Notes: a model not told the origin generated them from the letters alone. A DNA stretch of 23,052 nt from Ichthyophonus hoferi (GCA_002751075.1 NAOQ01000156.1:49201-72252); one strand, 5' to 3'; numbered from the stretch's first letter, positions 10,206 to 20,812 are shown. Program-made: numbers and translations.

Positions 10206-10552
10206 TGTTGTTGATAGGACTATTCATCTATTAATCTTGAATCAATACTTGATAATTAAATCATTAATAAGTATACATTTTGGTATTGATTAATGTATTG
10301 AATTAAAATTGCAAAGTAACCATAGTTATACAAATCTAATTAAGTAGTACTGGGTTCTGAAATATTTTATATATAAAATAGTACATTAGAAAGTATAAAA
10401 ATGGTTCATTTTATACAGACTGGAGACTCTTGATTCTGTAGCGATATTAAAAAAAAATCTATACGGTTTTAATTCTACATTCTTTGCCTGGAATAGTCAG
10501 CTATCACCCAGAATATGAAAAGATATAATTACTACACAGGCTGAAGTCAACA
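10206..10552 (+). repeat. dispersed repeat copy A (solo-LTR-like)
   Basis: The core, about 10310-10540, aligns by eye with copies near 17.65 and 19.65 kb. Shared blocks are ATAGTT, the (T/G)GGYTCTGA-like block, TTAGAAAGTATAAA, GACTCTTGATTCT and an ACATTCTTTGC-like block. The TATA-like GTATAAAAA is followed some 60-100 bp later by A-rich, AATAAAG-like sequence in the family. TGTTG at 10206 and CAACA at 10548-10552 are candidate termini. This fits a diverged, old solo LTR, but a SINE or other non-autonomous repeat is not excluded. Confidence 0.55.
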
Positions 10553-11335
10553 GAATGAGCAAGAAAACTACACATACAGCATTCAGTTACTCATTACAAT
10601 TATGACTCTGGACAACTAAACACTTTGCCAGTACGGTCTTAATGTATTATTTTTCTATTAGTAGCGATGTATTATTAGGCTTATGATATTGGGGCTAATA
10701 ATGTCTAGAGCGCTGGCTTTGTGAATGTAGTCTGACAAATTCTACCTTCTAAAACACCACATATCTTACTGCAGTTAATGATTTGGATGGAACGAGTAGA
10801 AAAATATTTTGCGTCTTGTTGCAAACCTTCATCACGCTACGTATTGCATTTAAGTGATGTCACAATAATAAGAACGATTGACAAAAACAAATTTTTTAAA
10901 AAAAAAATGGCAAGTCAATATTTCTTATATTTGGTTGCAGTTTTTAAGGTGAACTGGGAAAAAACAAGCAAACGCGTCTAACCAAATGAAAATACCAACA
11001 CACAATTATTTAATGAATTATATACATATATATTTTTTCTTGCATTTTTATTAATTATACATCTTTCATTTTTGTGTCCGACCAAACATTACCACTCCCT
11101 GTATCTCAAGTGAAGTTTCTCATTAATGAGTAACATATTCGCCAATGTACTTGAATATATATACTATTAGAACCATTTACAGTCTCTCATTACAAAATAA
11201 AAATAAAACTCTCCATTTACGACTATTAATTCTACTTTAATAATAAAAATAAATTATGTAGATTTATTTCTAACGTGCTATGATTAAATCATAACTCAAA
11301 TTTAGGAGCCATTACCACACTACTTACTACAAGTA
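10553..11335. other. intergenic stretch downstream of the short ATPase gene
   Basis: AT-rich DNA with no supported gene. An ATG frame of 67 codons at 10778-10981 (+) is Lys- and Phe-rich, runs through a poly-A tract and has no recognisable domain, so it is not called. Confidence 0.4.
11263..11268 (-). terminator. AATAAA polyadenylation signal candidate
   Basis: Minus-strand AATAAA about 70 bp after the stop of the short ATPase paralogue, a normal distance for a fungal polyadenylation signal. Chance occurrence cannot be excluded in AT-rich DNA. Confidence 0.35.
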
Positions 11336-13838
11336 CTATAAACTGACTTTGGTAAGCCCACTAGGAGATGTCATACGTGCTCGAACATAAATCTTACGAA
11401 CCCCGTAGCCTAATGAATTCTCTGTATCTGTATACTCATTATCTGTAATAAGGCTTTCCGCCCATCGCGTACTAAAACATAAAGCTTTACCAGGAGGAAG
11501 AGTGATAATTTCATCAAATGCAACAGAATTCAGAGCCAGTTTCAATTTGAGATAGTGAAACCAATCCTTCGAATGAAATCGGTGAATGAGGGCAATAGAC
11601 GCCAGCTCTAGTAGCTCGGCAGGTAATGTGTTAGGACTCTGGGAGGAAATAGCCACACGTATACCATGATGTCTCATTTGACGTACTATATGCACAATAG
11701 TTCTACTGAGTGCATCCTGACCGGGGTGGATTGCATCAAGGTATTTGTGTGCCTCGTCAAACACGACCAGTTTAGGGTGGACCGTGGGAGAGGATTGAAA
11801 CTGTGATAGAAGTACCTGTAGATAAAATCAAATTATTTGAGAGTTGCTAGTATAAGTACATGTACATATATATATATATATCTTTTGAATTTCTGGATGC
11901 TAATATAAATTGTCTATTGTGGGCTTAATCTATTGAGTTATATTACTGGTTCATTGTTAGAGATTTGACTGATTGTCGTCAAAGTTTTTGCAATGTCTTA
12001 AGACTACCTAGAGTGCTTCTGAATATTTGTTAGGTATGTTAAAGAGATAGTCTTATAGTTCGTGATTGAATATGAATATTTGTATAAATTAAAATCTAAC
12101 CTATAATACTATGTATTTTGTTAGGGAATCCACTAGTAGATGCTTGTCAGATTATATATATGGTTAGAAAATTTATTACTATAATTTACTGAATAAAATA
12201 TACTTTATATTGTGTTCATGCAAAATCTTATAAGTTTTATGCAAGTATAAATGTATATGCCTGTACATACACATAGGTAAAAGGTCAACTATATTTATTT
12301 GTAGATTAAAATAAATGTATAAAAGTAAAACGACTGATATATACACATATATATCATTGGCTGCGTCCTGCGTATCTATACCTTGTTTATATGCACTATC
12401 AATATAATGTACTCTTTATCGATTCTTGCATTATAATGTGGATTATTAATATACATGATGATATAAACAATTGCGTATGGATACTTGCGCATTTTGAAAA
12501 AGAATAAATTTATAGAAAATCAAGACAGAAAGATATATGTAAAGCTATCAAAACGAACTTTTTCCACAGAATGTATGCAATTAAATGTTCTCTATTTTTT
12601 ATATATATGATTTCACATAAAATGTAGTCTCTATATCTATAATACAGATGCTTTGAAATATGCGCTTAAATGCAAAACTGAGAATACATTCTCTAAACCC
12701 AATATTGAGAACAGTTATTAAAAGGGATAAAACAAACCCAGATAAGTCAGAGTATAATCCAATACAATAATATATAGTCAAACGAAAAACCAATACATGA
12801 CAAATACAAAACGATTGATAAATAACTCTATGAATTAGATTAACAGACCTGAAATACACCATTTGCCTCGTTTGGAGCTAGCATGGGGTCAGTCAGATCT
12901 GCAATAATCAAGGTGCCAGGGTTCAGCAAATCATGCAGTTTGATATTATTTTTAGCGCTTCTATTTTCATCAGATTCTTTAACCATTGATTTAAGTAACC
13001 GAAATCTCTGGCTGAGAGGGCCTCCTTGTTGCTGAGACAATGAGGCTCCGGTTAGACTATCACAAAACTCGTGGAAGGAAGGCTTGTGATCTCTTTTTTG
13101 TGCTTTTCGTAGCTCATCTAATAAAAGGCCTATATACAAAGGTTGGTCTTCCGTTCCAGTATCTACACGCATGATACTCAATAGATTGGAAGCTGTAAGG
13201 TCGTCCCAGTCAAAAAGAAGAGGGTGTATTGTGCAATTGGGTACGTCATGGTATATTTTACATCTTTGCTTGTAATAGGAGGGAGATACAAGCACTACTA
13301 CACGCTTGACACATGGGTTGTCAACTCCAGGGTGATGCATTGTGGGATGAGGAGATGCCAAACATATGGCCTCACATAGGTTGTTAGGGTCTGAATCATA
13401 GTGAAAGACAAGGGTAGAGGTAGGTGTAGGAACAGAGGTGACGGGAGGGCAGTTGAGCATGCAGTTTTCAATGATAGTGAGGAGACTATGTGATTTACCT
13501 GATCCTTGTACTCCTACAGCTACAGCACAAAACGGCTCGTGTGTATTAAGAAATATCAATTTTCTCTCCTCTTCCTCTTCTTCCCATTTCTCTGGTTTCA
13601 TGTCTTGATTTTCCTCATTATTTTCCCATGATAGGAAACTTATTGAGGATGTCTGTTGTTTATCCAAAAACCCTAAGGTCCCATATTGATGCAAATTTCT
13701 TTCTTTCATATCATTTTCTCCCCACAATGCCTGACCTCCCACCGTAAAATAATCGTCTAAACTTTTTTCTGGATTTGACATAAACATACTGCGAAGATAC
13801 TCGTCTTTTTCTGGCTGGGATTTTGGAAACAAACCCAT
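11336..13838 (-). CDS. HerA/FtsK-like P-loop ATPase, short paralogue
   Basis: The model has two minus-strand exons, 13838-12849 and 11815-11336, joined in phase 0, giving 489 residues. The donor is GTCTGT and the acceptor ATCTACAG. Walker A is GVQGSGKS (109-116) and Walker B LVVFDEAH (346-353). The SSQSP and HRF motifs are kept. The first ~68 residues encoded after Walker B match the long paralogue at roughly four of five positions by eye. The exon junction falls at the same codon (VFQ then VLLS) in both genes. It starts MGLFPKSQPE, essentially where similarity to the long protein begins, and lacks about 590 residues including both LOTUS-like domains. Either this is a core-only paralogue or upstream exons are missing from the model; a weak candidate lies at 13991-14163. 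Its tail, from about residue 400 on, has diverged strongly. The catalytic motifs are intact, so it is probably functional. Confidence 0.82.
11816..12848 (-). other. 1033-bp intron of the short ATPase gene
   Basis: This phase-0 intron is at the same codon position as that of the long paralogue. A (TA)n run lies at about 11867-11882 near its 3' end, next to ACATGTAC and a TACTAGC branch-like site. An 87-codon frame entering from the exon junction is hydrophobic and is probably accidental read-through. Confidence 0.7.
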
Positions 13839-13990
13839 GGTGGAATGATATATATGGTTTTGTATTGAAGACTAGCCACACTAGGAACCTACACAAAAGG
13901 GTAAGTATTTCAGTAACCAGAAGATTATCTTGAACAGTTTCTTGTTAAATTATCCTTTTTTAAAGCAATGCTAAAAACAATGTATATTGA

Positions 13991-14163
13991 TTACTTGTAA
14001 CTCTCTTTTATATTCTGTGTATCATTAAACCCCCTGTCTGATTGACTTGAACCCCAAAACATAAATGGTTCTAATATTCCCAACGCTTCACAGGCTATAA
14101 TAATTAGCACGTGATTTAACTTAAAGAATCCTTCTGCGTTCTGCTGTATGTATTGTAGTAAAT
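13991..14163 (-). pseudogene. possible relic or unmodelled exon with LOTUS-like motif
   Basis: This minus-strand open stretch encodes LLQYIQQNAEGFFKLNH, which by eye resembles SLRQFIERNSSWFRLDD in the first winged-helix domain of the long ATPase. Leu, Gln, Ile, Asn, Phe and Leu are shared, with one gap. It lies 150-330 bp upstream of the short paralogue in the same orientation and has no ATG. It could be an unmodelled 5' exon or a remnant of that paralogue's lost N-terminal domain. The match is short and may be chance. Confidence 0.22.
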
Positions 14164-14850
14164 AATACGTATACAAAATATGTATATAATATTATATACA
14201 TCTAGTCCTTTATCACATCACGGTATTGTATGCACTCACAATGCAAACCATGAGATATATGTGTATTAATCCATTGGCTAAGAATTATTAGCATTAATAT
14301 TGACATTTAACATTTTTATTTAAAATAATTCTTATTGATTGCGCCTAGTGGCACCATGCCAGCAGGTTGTATAGTTTTATTTTACAATATCAAAAGTACT
14401 GTAGACTACAATACATTATTTCTATATAAACTTGTTCTTTCCCTAAGTTGTTTGGAAATATAAAAGTGCCTCATGTTTAGATTGAAACTCTTACAAACAA
14501 ATTTTTATCACATCAATCAATTTGATAACACAATTAACGTTATTAATAAACATTCTTAATTAGCCAACGACGATTCAATATTCGTAGGATATCATCAGAT
14601 TTTAGTGTATGTGTTAAATAAGTAATAGCTATATTATGAAAGGCATTCAAATGATTTAGCCAATGTCACCCATTACTCTATTTTTAGTTTTTATATTTAT
14701 TATACAATCGTAGAATAAGGAAAGCTAGACACAGTACTAGCAAAAAAACCTGCACATCAGCGGATTTCGAGAGAAATACATATATACGTATGGAAATATA
14801 AATGTATTTTTGTAAAATATCATTAAAGTTATAGAAGGCAAAATTGTCAT

Positions 14851-14895
14851 GGAATTTTCCCGCCGCAAGTCAAGCCGTGACTTGAACCAATAGGA
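14851..14895. promoter_or_regulatory. hairpin with TTTTCCCGCC and CCAAT boxes
   Basis: A perfect 7-bp inverted repeat (CAAGTCA 14866-14872, TGACTTG 14878-14884, 5-base loop) lies between an E2F/MBF-type TTTTCCCGCC box and a CCAAT box. It sits in the divergent interval about 1 kb from each flanking gene. Any promoter role is inference. Confidence 0.25.
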
Positions 14896-16008
14896 AACTA
14901 ATTTCTGTTTTAACCAAGAATGCCTTAATTCTCATAGATCAGATCGAAAGTTAGACTAAACATTTATTGTAACTTTTTTATAATACTTTTAGTCTTTTGT
15001 AGAATAAACTTAAATTTTTTTAATATGAAAAGAAAATTTTAATAAAAAGGAGTTTTTTTACAATATATCAGAGCACAAGACCAATCTGCTTTATCATTCT
15101 CGCTTGTCAATGACAGTTAGCGAATAATGACATCATGTTGCGAGCTACTCGTATTTTTTAGACGATAATCACATTGTTGCCTCAAAACATCCAAATAGTA
15201 TTTATTACAATAAAATTACTCTCCTAATACCTATTGGCCCGTCGAGCACCATAAATAAATACTCGTTTATTGATTGGTGAGATGGTTGATGCTATTATTA
15301 GAAATGTGTGTCATGAGCCTCGTTTTGAGCGCTTCAACGTTTTGTTTTTCATTATTGATGATGAAGCAAACTTAATTGAAAATATATAGAAACAATATGA
15401 ATACTAGAAAATATAAATAATAAGCAAATTGGAAAAATAATAAATAATAAAGAGAATGACGATAACTTAATATAGTTGAGAGGATAGGAAGCAGTGAAAA
15501 CTTAGAGGTCATCTTGGGAAAAGATAAAAAAGGGTGCAACCGTAATAAGAAAGGAGAAAAAATGTGTATACTATAGAGAATTGAAATATCAAGGAATAAT
15601 ATTTACAATAAAAATAATAAAAAAGAGATAATTAGTGATATTGATCAAGACAAATTAAGTAGCTTTGAAGGGCTTAAAAGCGAATATATATAGGAGGATT
15701 TTCTAGAACATTATTTTAAACACACTTATTAACAGGTATAGTAGGATAGCACAAATAGTTTTTGTTATTGTCTTAGAGAGTTGTATTGCCTACTTTACAT
15801 AACAACAACATATATATTATAACGTTAGAGTTTAAGCATAAGAAATTACAGTAAAAATAACTTCTAAAAATTGAGGAAGACAGAAAGAGTAGCATTAGGA
15901 ATAAATCAATACCAAATTGCAAGTCTGAAAGAGGGGAAAGGACGGTGTTACTTCCATCTTGTCCCCATTTACATATTTTGCAAAAATAAATAAATTATAT
16001 AAGGAAAC

Positions 16009-18671
16009 ATGTTGAGAACACTTAAAACTTATATGCCTGTCCGTAGTTTTGTTAGACAATGCCTATCTTTACGGCAGTTTTGCTTGCGACACTGTGAGGT
16101 AGGTTATGTTTCTTTGAACCGTTGTGTTCATTTTTCAAATTCATTTAATTGATTGTGTGCCTTTCCCTGTCTTTCTTTTCTAATTCTGCCTTTTTTTTTT
16201 TTTTATGATTTAGGTCAAACTATTATTTTTACCCTAATCTCTATTTTTAACATATTTTTCCTTACATCCAATTTTATATATACACATATATGTATTTATT
16301 CATATCATGTACGATTGCATTTAAGTACAAGGGTACTTGAACAATTGATATACAGTCAAATATAAATAGTTACATATACAATATAAATGAAAAATAAATT
16401 ATGGCTTAGGGTGAATTATTTAACTAATGTTAGATTATCAAGTAGTTTATTTATAGTATAGATTCTCTATCAAGAAACTATAAATGGGATGTTTGTGACA
16501 AGATCCTCCTCTTGTTTTTCTGCAGTTATAATAAATAACCTTTTTGTCTTTAATTAATTATCTGCTTGTAATTGCAGAATCCATCCATAATAGGAGTGAT
16601 AATAATTTTAACACACTGAAATAATAGCTACAGTACAGATTGTAATTGCAAACCTTGGGTAGACAATAATTGTAATTGGTCTAATGGAGTAAACATTGGC
16701 ACAAGAGGAAAACACCAAAAGGAACAAGATAACATAGCCTAACCAAATATACCCTTTTCCTCACATCGCTCTTTCTCTCTCTTCCTTCCTCCCTATAGAA
16801 AGGTACTACTATAAATGATAAAGTACCCTACGGTGAGATTGGACCACCTGATCCTATATCTCATGTTAGGCCAATCAGACTGTTTGCTATGAATGGAGAG
16901 TCCAAAGAGGTGATTGGTTATAACACGTATGAATTTACAAATTATGTGTGTGCAGTCCATTTAAATATATATATATATATACTAACCTAACCTTTTATTC
17001 ACAGGATATTGTCTATCGTAAATCTTTTGAAGAATTGCAAAAATTCCACCACATGTTTTGGCTAACCAATAATAATAAGTTTATAAGTCAAAAAAAGGCA
17101 TTTGAAAAAGGTAATAAAGCACGTTGATGAGTCTAATTCGATCAATCAAAATTGTATAGCGTTTGGGAGATGTATATATTGGTGGTTGTTATATGTGTTG
17201 TATTCTTTTGTGACACATGAGTTTGTTGGCAATCTGCTTTAAGAGTAATATACCTTTGGATTATTTTCTATAGATCCTTTAATATAAAAAGACTATTGGA
17301 ATAGTAATATTCTTTTTCTAATACATCCCATTTACTCTTCCTAGCTAAATTAATGAATAATAGTGGAAAACCACTCACGGCTGATGACTTTGCCGAATTT
17401 TATGAAGGATTTTTACAAGAGAACCAACAGAAACAAAGGAGTTACAGCAGAGAATGGTGGAAAATGGTACTAAATATTTCTATGTTGTTACCTTATTTAT
17501 GTCTTCTTGTTTTACATATATTATATATTTTTTTATTTTATTTATTATGTTTTATTTATTAGCCCTGTTTAGTTGTTTTAGATTTCATAAAAAACATTCG
17601 CTTGCATTTTAATGATATATTTGTCAAGTATAGCTACATATACAACATAGGCAAGGTAACTATAGTTCTAATTATCTGGTTAATTAATGCTGGGCTCTGA
17701 GGTATGCTATATGTAAAATGTTATATTTAGAAAGCATAAACAGGTTCTGTCTAAAACAGATTGGGAACTCTTGGTTCTCTAGTGATATTGAATAAAGACC
17801 ATGCAGTTTTTATCTTAAATTCTTTGCTTGCATTAATCCACTACCACCCTGGGCATAGGTGAGACAGTTACTACATAGACTCTAACCGACAATAATAATA
17901 ACTACAATACATTGACACAATAACTACAATACACGGATATTATAACCACTACATAATTTTTATAATTCCTATACAGGGTTAAATCGACAATATTGAACCT
18001 TTATATATATATATATATATAAATATAAATATATAGTGACAATAAGCAGCATTTTTCTTCTTAAAACCTTTTTATTCCATGGAAACCAGAGCTTAAAATA
18101 TATGATAGTTTTTTAATTGAAGTTAGCCGAGTTACTAAATCACTAAGCTATAACACTGCTTTGATGAGAATATTATTGTATGGTCTGTTATAAGATGGAA
18201 TTCTAATAGGGTAAAATAGTTTTAATATAGATTCAGGGGCATAAAAATAAAAGCCAATTATTCAAGGTTTTAATCTCGTCTTACAACACTACTATTCCAT
18301 CCCTTCTATTTCATTATTATGATTTATGATTTATTTATTTATTCTTGACAATTTATTATTTATTACTATCTATTAGTACTTTTTATTATTACCTTTTAAC
18401 TAACACGGTTATCCTATATACTATTTCTACTATACCCCACCTATCCCCAACCCTATCTATTACTATCCTAACACCACAGTATTTTAACCATCTTGGTCTG
18501 GCCCTCCGAGCATCCTATAAGCGAATTACAAAAAAGTGTATAGGTATAGATAAAGATATGTTCTACTGTATTATATATTTATTTCCCTATATATATATTC
18601 TCTGGTTTATTCTTTGTTTATTTTCTTGTGATATTAACCCACCCCACCTCTCTCCTCTTTTTAGACCATAA
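16009..18671 (+). CDS. COA8: COA8/APOPT1-family mitochondrial protein
   Basis: Five exons can be joined in frame: 16009-16098, 16799-16909, 17005-17110, 17345-17466 and 18480 to about 18535. The product is about 165 residues, compared with about 190-200 in animals. COA8 is a mitochondrial cytochrome c oxidase assembly factor. Exon 1 encodes an Arg-rich, acid-free presequence (MLRTLKTYMPVRSFVRQCLS). Family hallmarks follow in order: IGPPDPISHVRPIR, a helix with FHHMFWLTNNNKFI, PLTADDFAEFYEGFLQEN, YSREWWKM, and YFNHLGLALRASYKRI, which matches the terminal block of animal COA8 (KRNFAITFFMGKVALERI) in length. Introns are 700, 95, 234 and about 1013 bp; the second has an ACTAAC branch site. The 3' end is unresolved. 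Donors at 18536 or 18544 could join an acceptor at 18664 (ending KKP at 18671 in one option) or a strong acceptor at 19264. Confidence 0.82.
17600..17906 (+). repeat. dispersed repeat copy B, inside COA8 intron 4
   Basis: The core, about 17650-17890, is colinear with copies A and C. Shared words include ATTATCTRGTT, AAAATGTTATATTTAGAAAG (identical in B and C), ACAGATTGGG, GACTC/AACTC and AATAAAG/GATAAAG. It lies wholly within the last well-supported COA8 intron, in the same orientation as the gene. The element looks old and diverged. Exact ends are uncertain, and solo LTR is the favoured but unproven class. Confidence 0.6.
18001..18032. repeat. AT microsatellite
   Basis: A (TA)n-dominated tract just downstream of repeat copy B, in COA8 intron 4. 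Similar short (TA)n runs recur near 5090, 5775, 6100, 11870, 16970 and 19200. Confidence 0.6.
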
Positions 18672-20560
18672 TACTACCTCCTATCCTATACCATCTTTCC
18701 TACCTATACCTTCATCTAGCCGCACATGGTAATGTTGGTCTGTGAATATTATATATATAGCTTGATCTATTTATTTTTCTATTTATCTATTTATCTATAT
18801 ATATATCGTATGTTATACTACTACGAATACTAGTGCTACTATTGCTATTACTATTATTATTACTACTACTCATTCCCGTTATACAGAGCTTATGATTTCT
18901 GACCACCAATTTATTTCATTCTATAATGAGCTTTTAATTGACCAACCATTAATCTCCTCAAACAAAAATAAGTTTTTAATTTTTTTTAACTATATAACCA
19001 GTCAGTCTTTACCAACTCATATCCTGATATTGATAGCAAACACCCATTCTCTTGTACTATAACTACCTACCGTATTTTCTTCTTTTTTTTCTCTCTTTTT
19101 TACTTTCACATCTATATTGTTTATTTTCCATTACTAGTTCCTATACTGTTTTTCTCTGCTTCCTTTATCACATACTAGCTGCTCTTTTACTTCGTATATA
19201 TATATAAATACAAGTCTCTTACTATAACTATTCTCTCCAACTAACCTGCTCTCTTCACCCACAGGTATCCTACAGCCTCTTAGCAGAATACCACCTAACT
19301 GAATGAAATGTTTGTATTAGGACCTATCCTAAAAGTCCTTTGTGGATTATTTTACTTAAAACTGTGACCTAAACAACAGGTTATATTATCTTGTCTAATG
19401 TGCTATATACTATATAAAATAATGTCAGATTCAAGACACAATTGAAAATAAAAGGTTAAAGTATGGCTTAACATATATTTAAAATTTAACAATAAGTTAT
19501 GTCTTACGAGCCATTGACTGTACGGGTGATACACCAACTACAAATTCTGGCCCCTAATATTATATTAGTGTTAAAGGGTTTGTTTTACACTATATGATCT
19601 GCAGAAAAAACAATTGTAACCATCATGCAGACCGTCGAATATCTCTACGTAGACAAAATGGATAAAATAGCTATAGCTATGATTATCTAGTTGATTAGTG
19701 TTAGTTTCTGAAATATGCCATCTATAAAATGTTATATTTAGAAAGTATAAAAAAGGCTACGTCTGAGACAGATTGGGGACTCGTGATTTTGCAATGACAC
19801 TGGATAAAGGCTATACAATTCTTATCCCACATTCTCTTCTTCCAATAGTCGGTCGCCATAGTAGTACTTAGTGTTGACTAACTTTTTAAACTTATCTTAT
19901 ATAGATAACTATATAACAATACTGACCAGCAGAACGCACAAGTCATTTAAATTATATTCATATATTTAAGTACATACACATGTTGCATTTTTTGTTTATA
20001 TTTATTTTGAATTATCTTTCGATCCACCTAAACGCATCTCTATTTTCTTCATTTTACTTCTTACTAACTCATTATTTTATGTGTACATGTAAAATCACAT
20101 ACCTAATCCACCTACTAAGTATGCTGCATTATAACAGTAATAATTGTTAGTGCATATAGTATTTTAATCTACTCATTAATCATAAGTAATTATGTAGTAG
20201 TATTTATTCATATTAATCAATGAGCATACCAATACACTTTCAAAATTGTTTGTTGTAGAAGATTGGTATTCCCTTATGACGAGTATTAACCTTAGTCAAT
20301 GTCTGTGACATCATGTACACACAATCTAGTTTGCTGAAAACAATTGCATTGCAGATCTTGATCATCTTTCATTCACTGTAATTCTATACAATTAGAGTTT
20401 GAGCATAACGATTGACTTTTAATCGTCTTGCCTAGGAAGAGTGCGGAACCAATCATCACTAGATATAATTGTTATTATATCAGCACGTTTTACCTCGAAT
20501 ATCTACCTCCTATGCCTTGCTTCCTAGTGGCTTTTACCAATATACTTTTAATCAGGGTAA
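18672..20560. other. low-complexity region with repeat copy C
   Basis: The plus strand is pyrimidine-rich from about 18290 to 19260, with interrupted (TAC/TAT)n triplets at about 18811-18872 and TC-rich runs at 19070-19100. A textbook branch and acceptor (CCAACTAACC, then CACCCACAG ending at 19264) may belong to a terminal COA8 exon. Repeat copy C follows. No further gene is seen. Confidence 0.4.
19600..19890 (+). repeat. dispersed repeat copy C (solo-LTR-like)
   Basis: The core, about 19650-19880, aligns with copies A and B. It keeps the AAAATGTTATATTTAGAAAG block, a TATA-like AGTATAAAAAAGG, AGACAGATTGGGGACTCGTG and GATAAAG before a pyrimidine-rich end. B and C are visibly closer to each other than to A. 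All three point the same way. Confidence 0.6.
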
Positions 20561-20567
20561 TATATTA

Positions 20568-20611
20568 TGACGTAAGGCAGACCACATGTTTCCACACGTG
20601 AGATGTCTGCC
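20568..20611. promoter_or_regulatory. inverted repeat with bZIP- and bHLH-type sites
   Basis: Perfect 7-bp arms GGCAGAC (20576-20582) and GTCTGCC (20605-20611) enclose CACATG and CACGTG (20595-20600). They are preceded by TGACGTAA at about 20568. The right arm overlaps the ATG of the small frame at 20603. The density of known transcription-factor core motifs suggests a regulatory element, but no function is demonstrated. Confidence 0.35.
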
Positions 20612-20812
20612 AACCGCCCATATCTATATAGGTTATGTGTTGGTCCCACTAAAGGGGCTCCTTACTCTGAGGGTATAACTCAATCAATATACAGGCCAGG
20701 AAAAAGAGACTTCATGAGATTGCCGGACCTCAATGTGTTGAATGTGCAACAAAACGTATTGCTTCATTACGTACCTTCTAACAATAACACTACAATATTG
20801 CAACTACAATGA
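20603..20812 (+). CDS. possible small protein, 69 residues, unrecognised
   Basis: ATG to TGA, 69 codons, with GC content noticeably above the flanking DNA and a protein-like mix (VGPTKGAPYSEGITQSIYRP, then KRDFMRLPDLNVLNVQQNVL). There is no signal peptide, membrane helix or known domain. A compact cluster of palindromic E-box and bZIP-like motifs surrounds the start. It could be a small gene, a first exon or a relic of something larger; no partner exon was found. Confidence 0.3.
   Translation: MSANRPYLYRLCVGPTKGAPYSEGITQSIYRPGKRDFMRLPDLNVLNVQQNVLLHYVPSNNNTTILQLQ

Larger units (their letters stand above)
13839..16008. other. intergenic stretch between the short ATPase and COA8
   Basis: This is the shared upstream region of two divergent genes. 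It holds a possible LOTUS-like relic (13991-14163, -), a TATA-like AATATAAAAG near 14458, a hairpin with a TTTTCCCGCC box and a CCAAT box near 14855-14890, a TGACATCA site near 15128, and a purine-rich tract of about 15360-15700. No complete gene is seen. Confidence 0.4.

Noticed and set aside
12599-12862. 87-codon hydrophobic minus-strand frame
   Set aside because: It has no ATG at its start, lies almost entirely in the intron of the short ATPase and is simple read-through past the splice donor.
14041-14060. tRNA B-box-like GGTTCAAGTCA (also near 14880)
   Set aside because: No T-arm stem, acceptor stem or A box can be formed around either site.
17353-17562. COA8 read straight through to a stop at 17562 with a hydrophobic tail
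   Set aside because: The tail after WWKM is T-rich and does not match the family. Joining 17466 to 18480 in phase 0 restores the conserved terminal block with the expected length.
18345-18671. Independent 108-residue protein
   Set aside because: Only its middle (YFNHLGLALRASYKRI) is protein-like, and it belongs to COA8 exon 5. The ends are low-complexity intron sequence.
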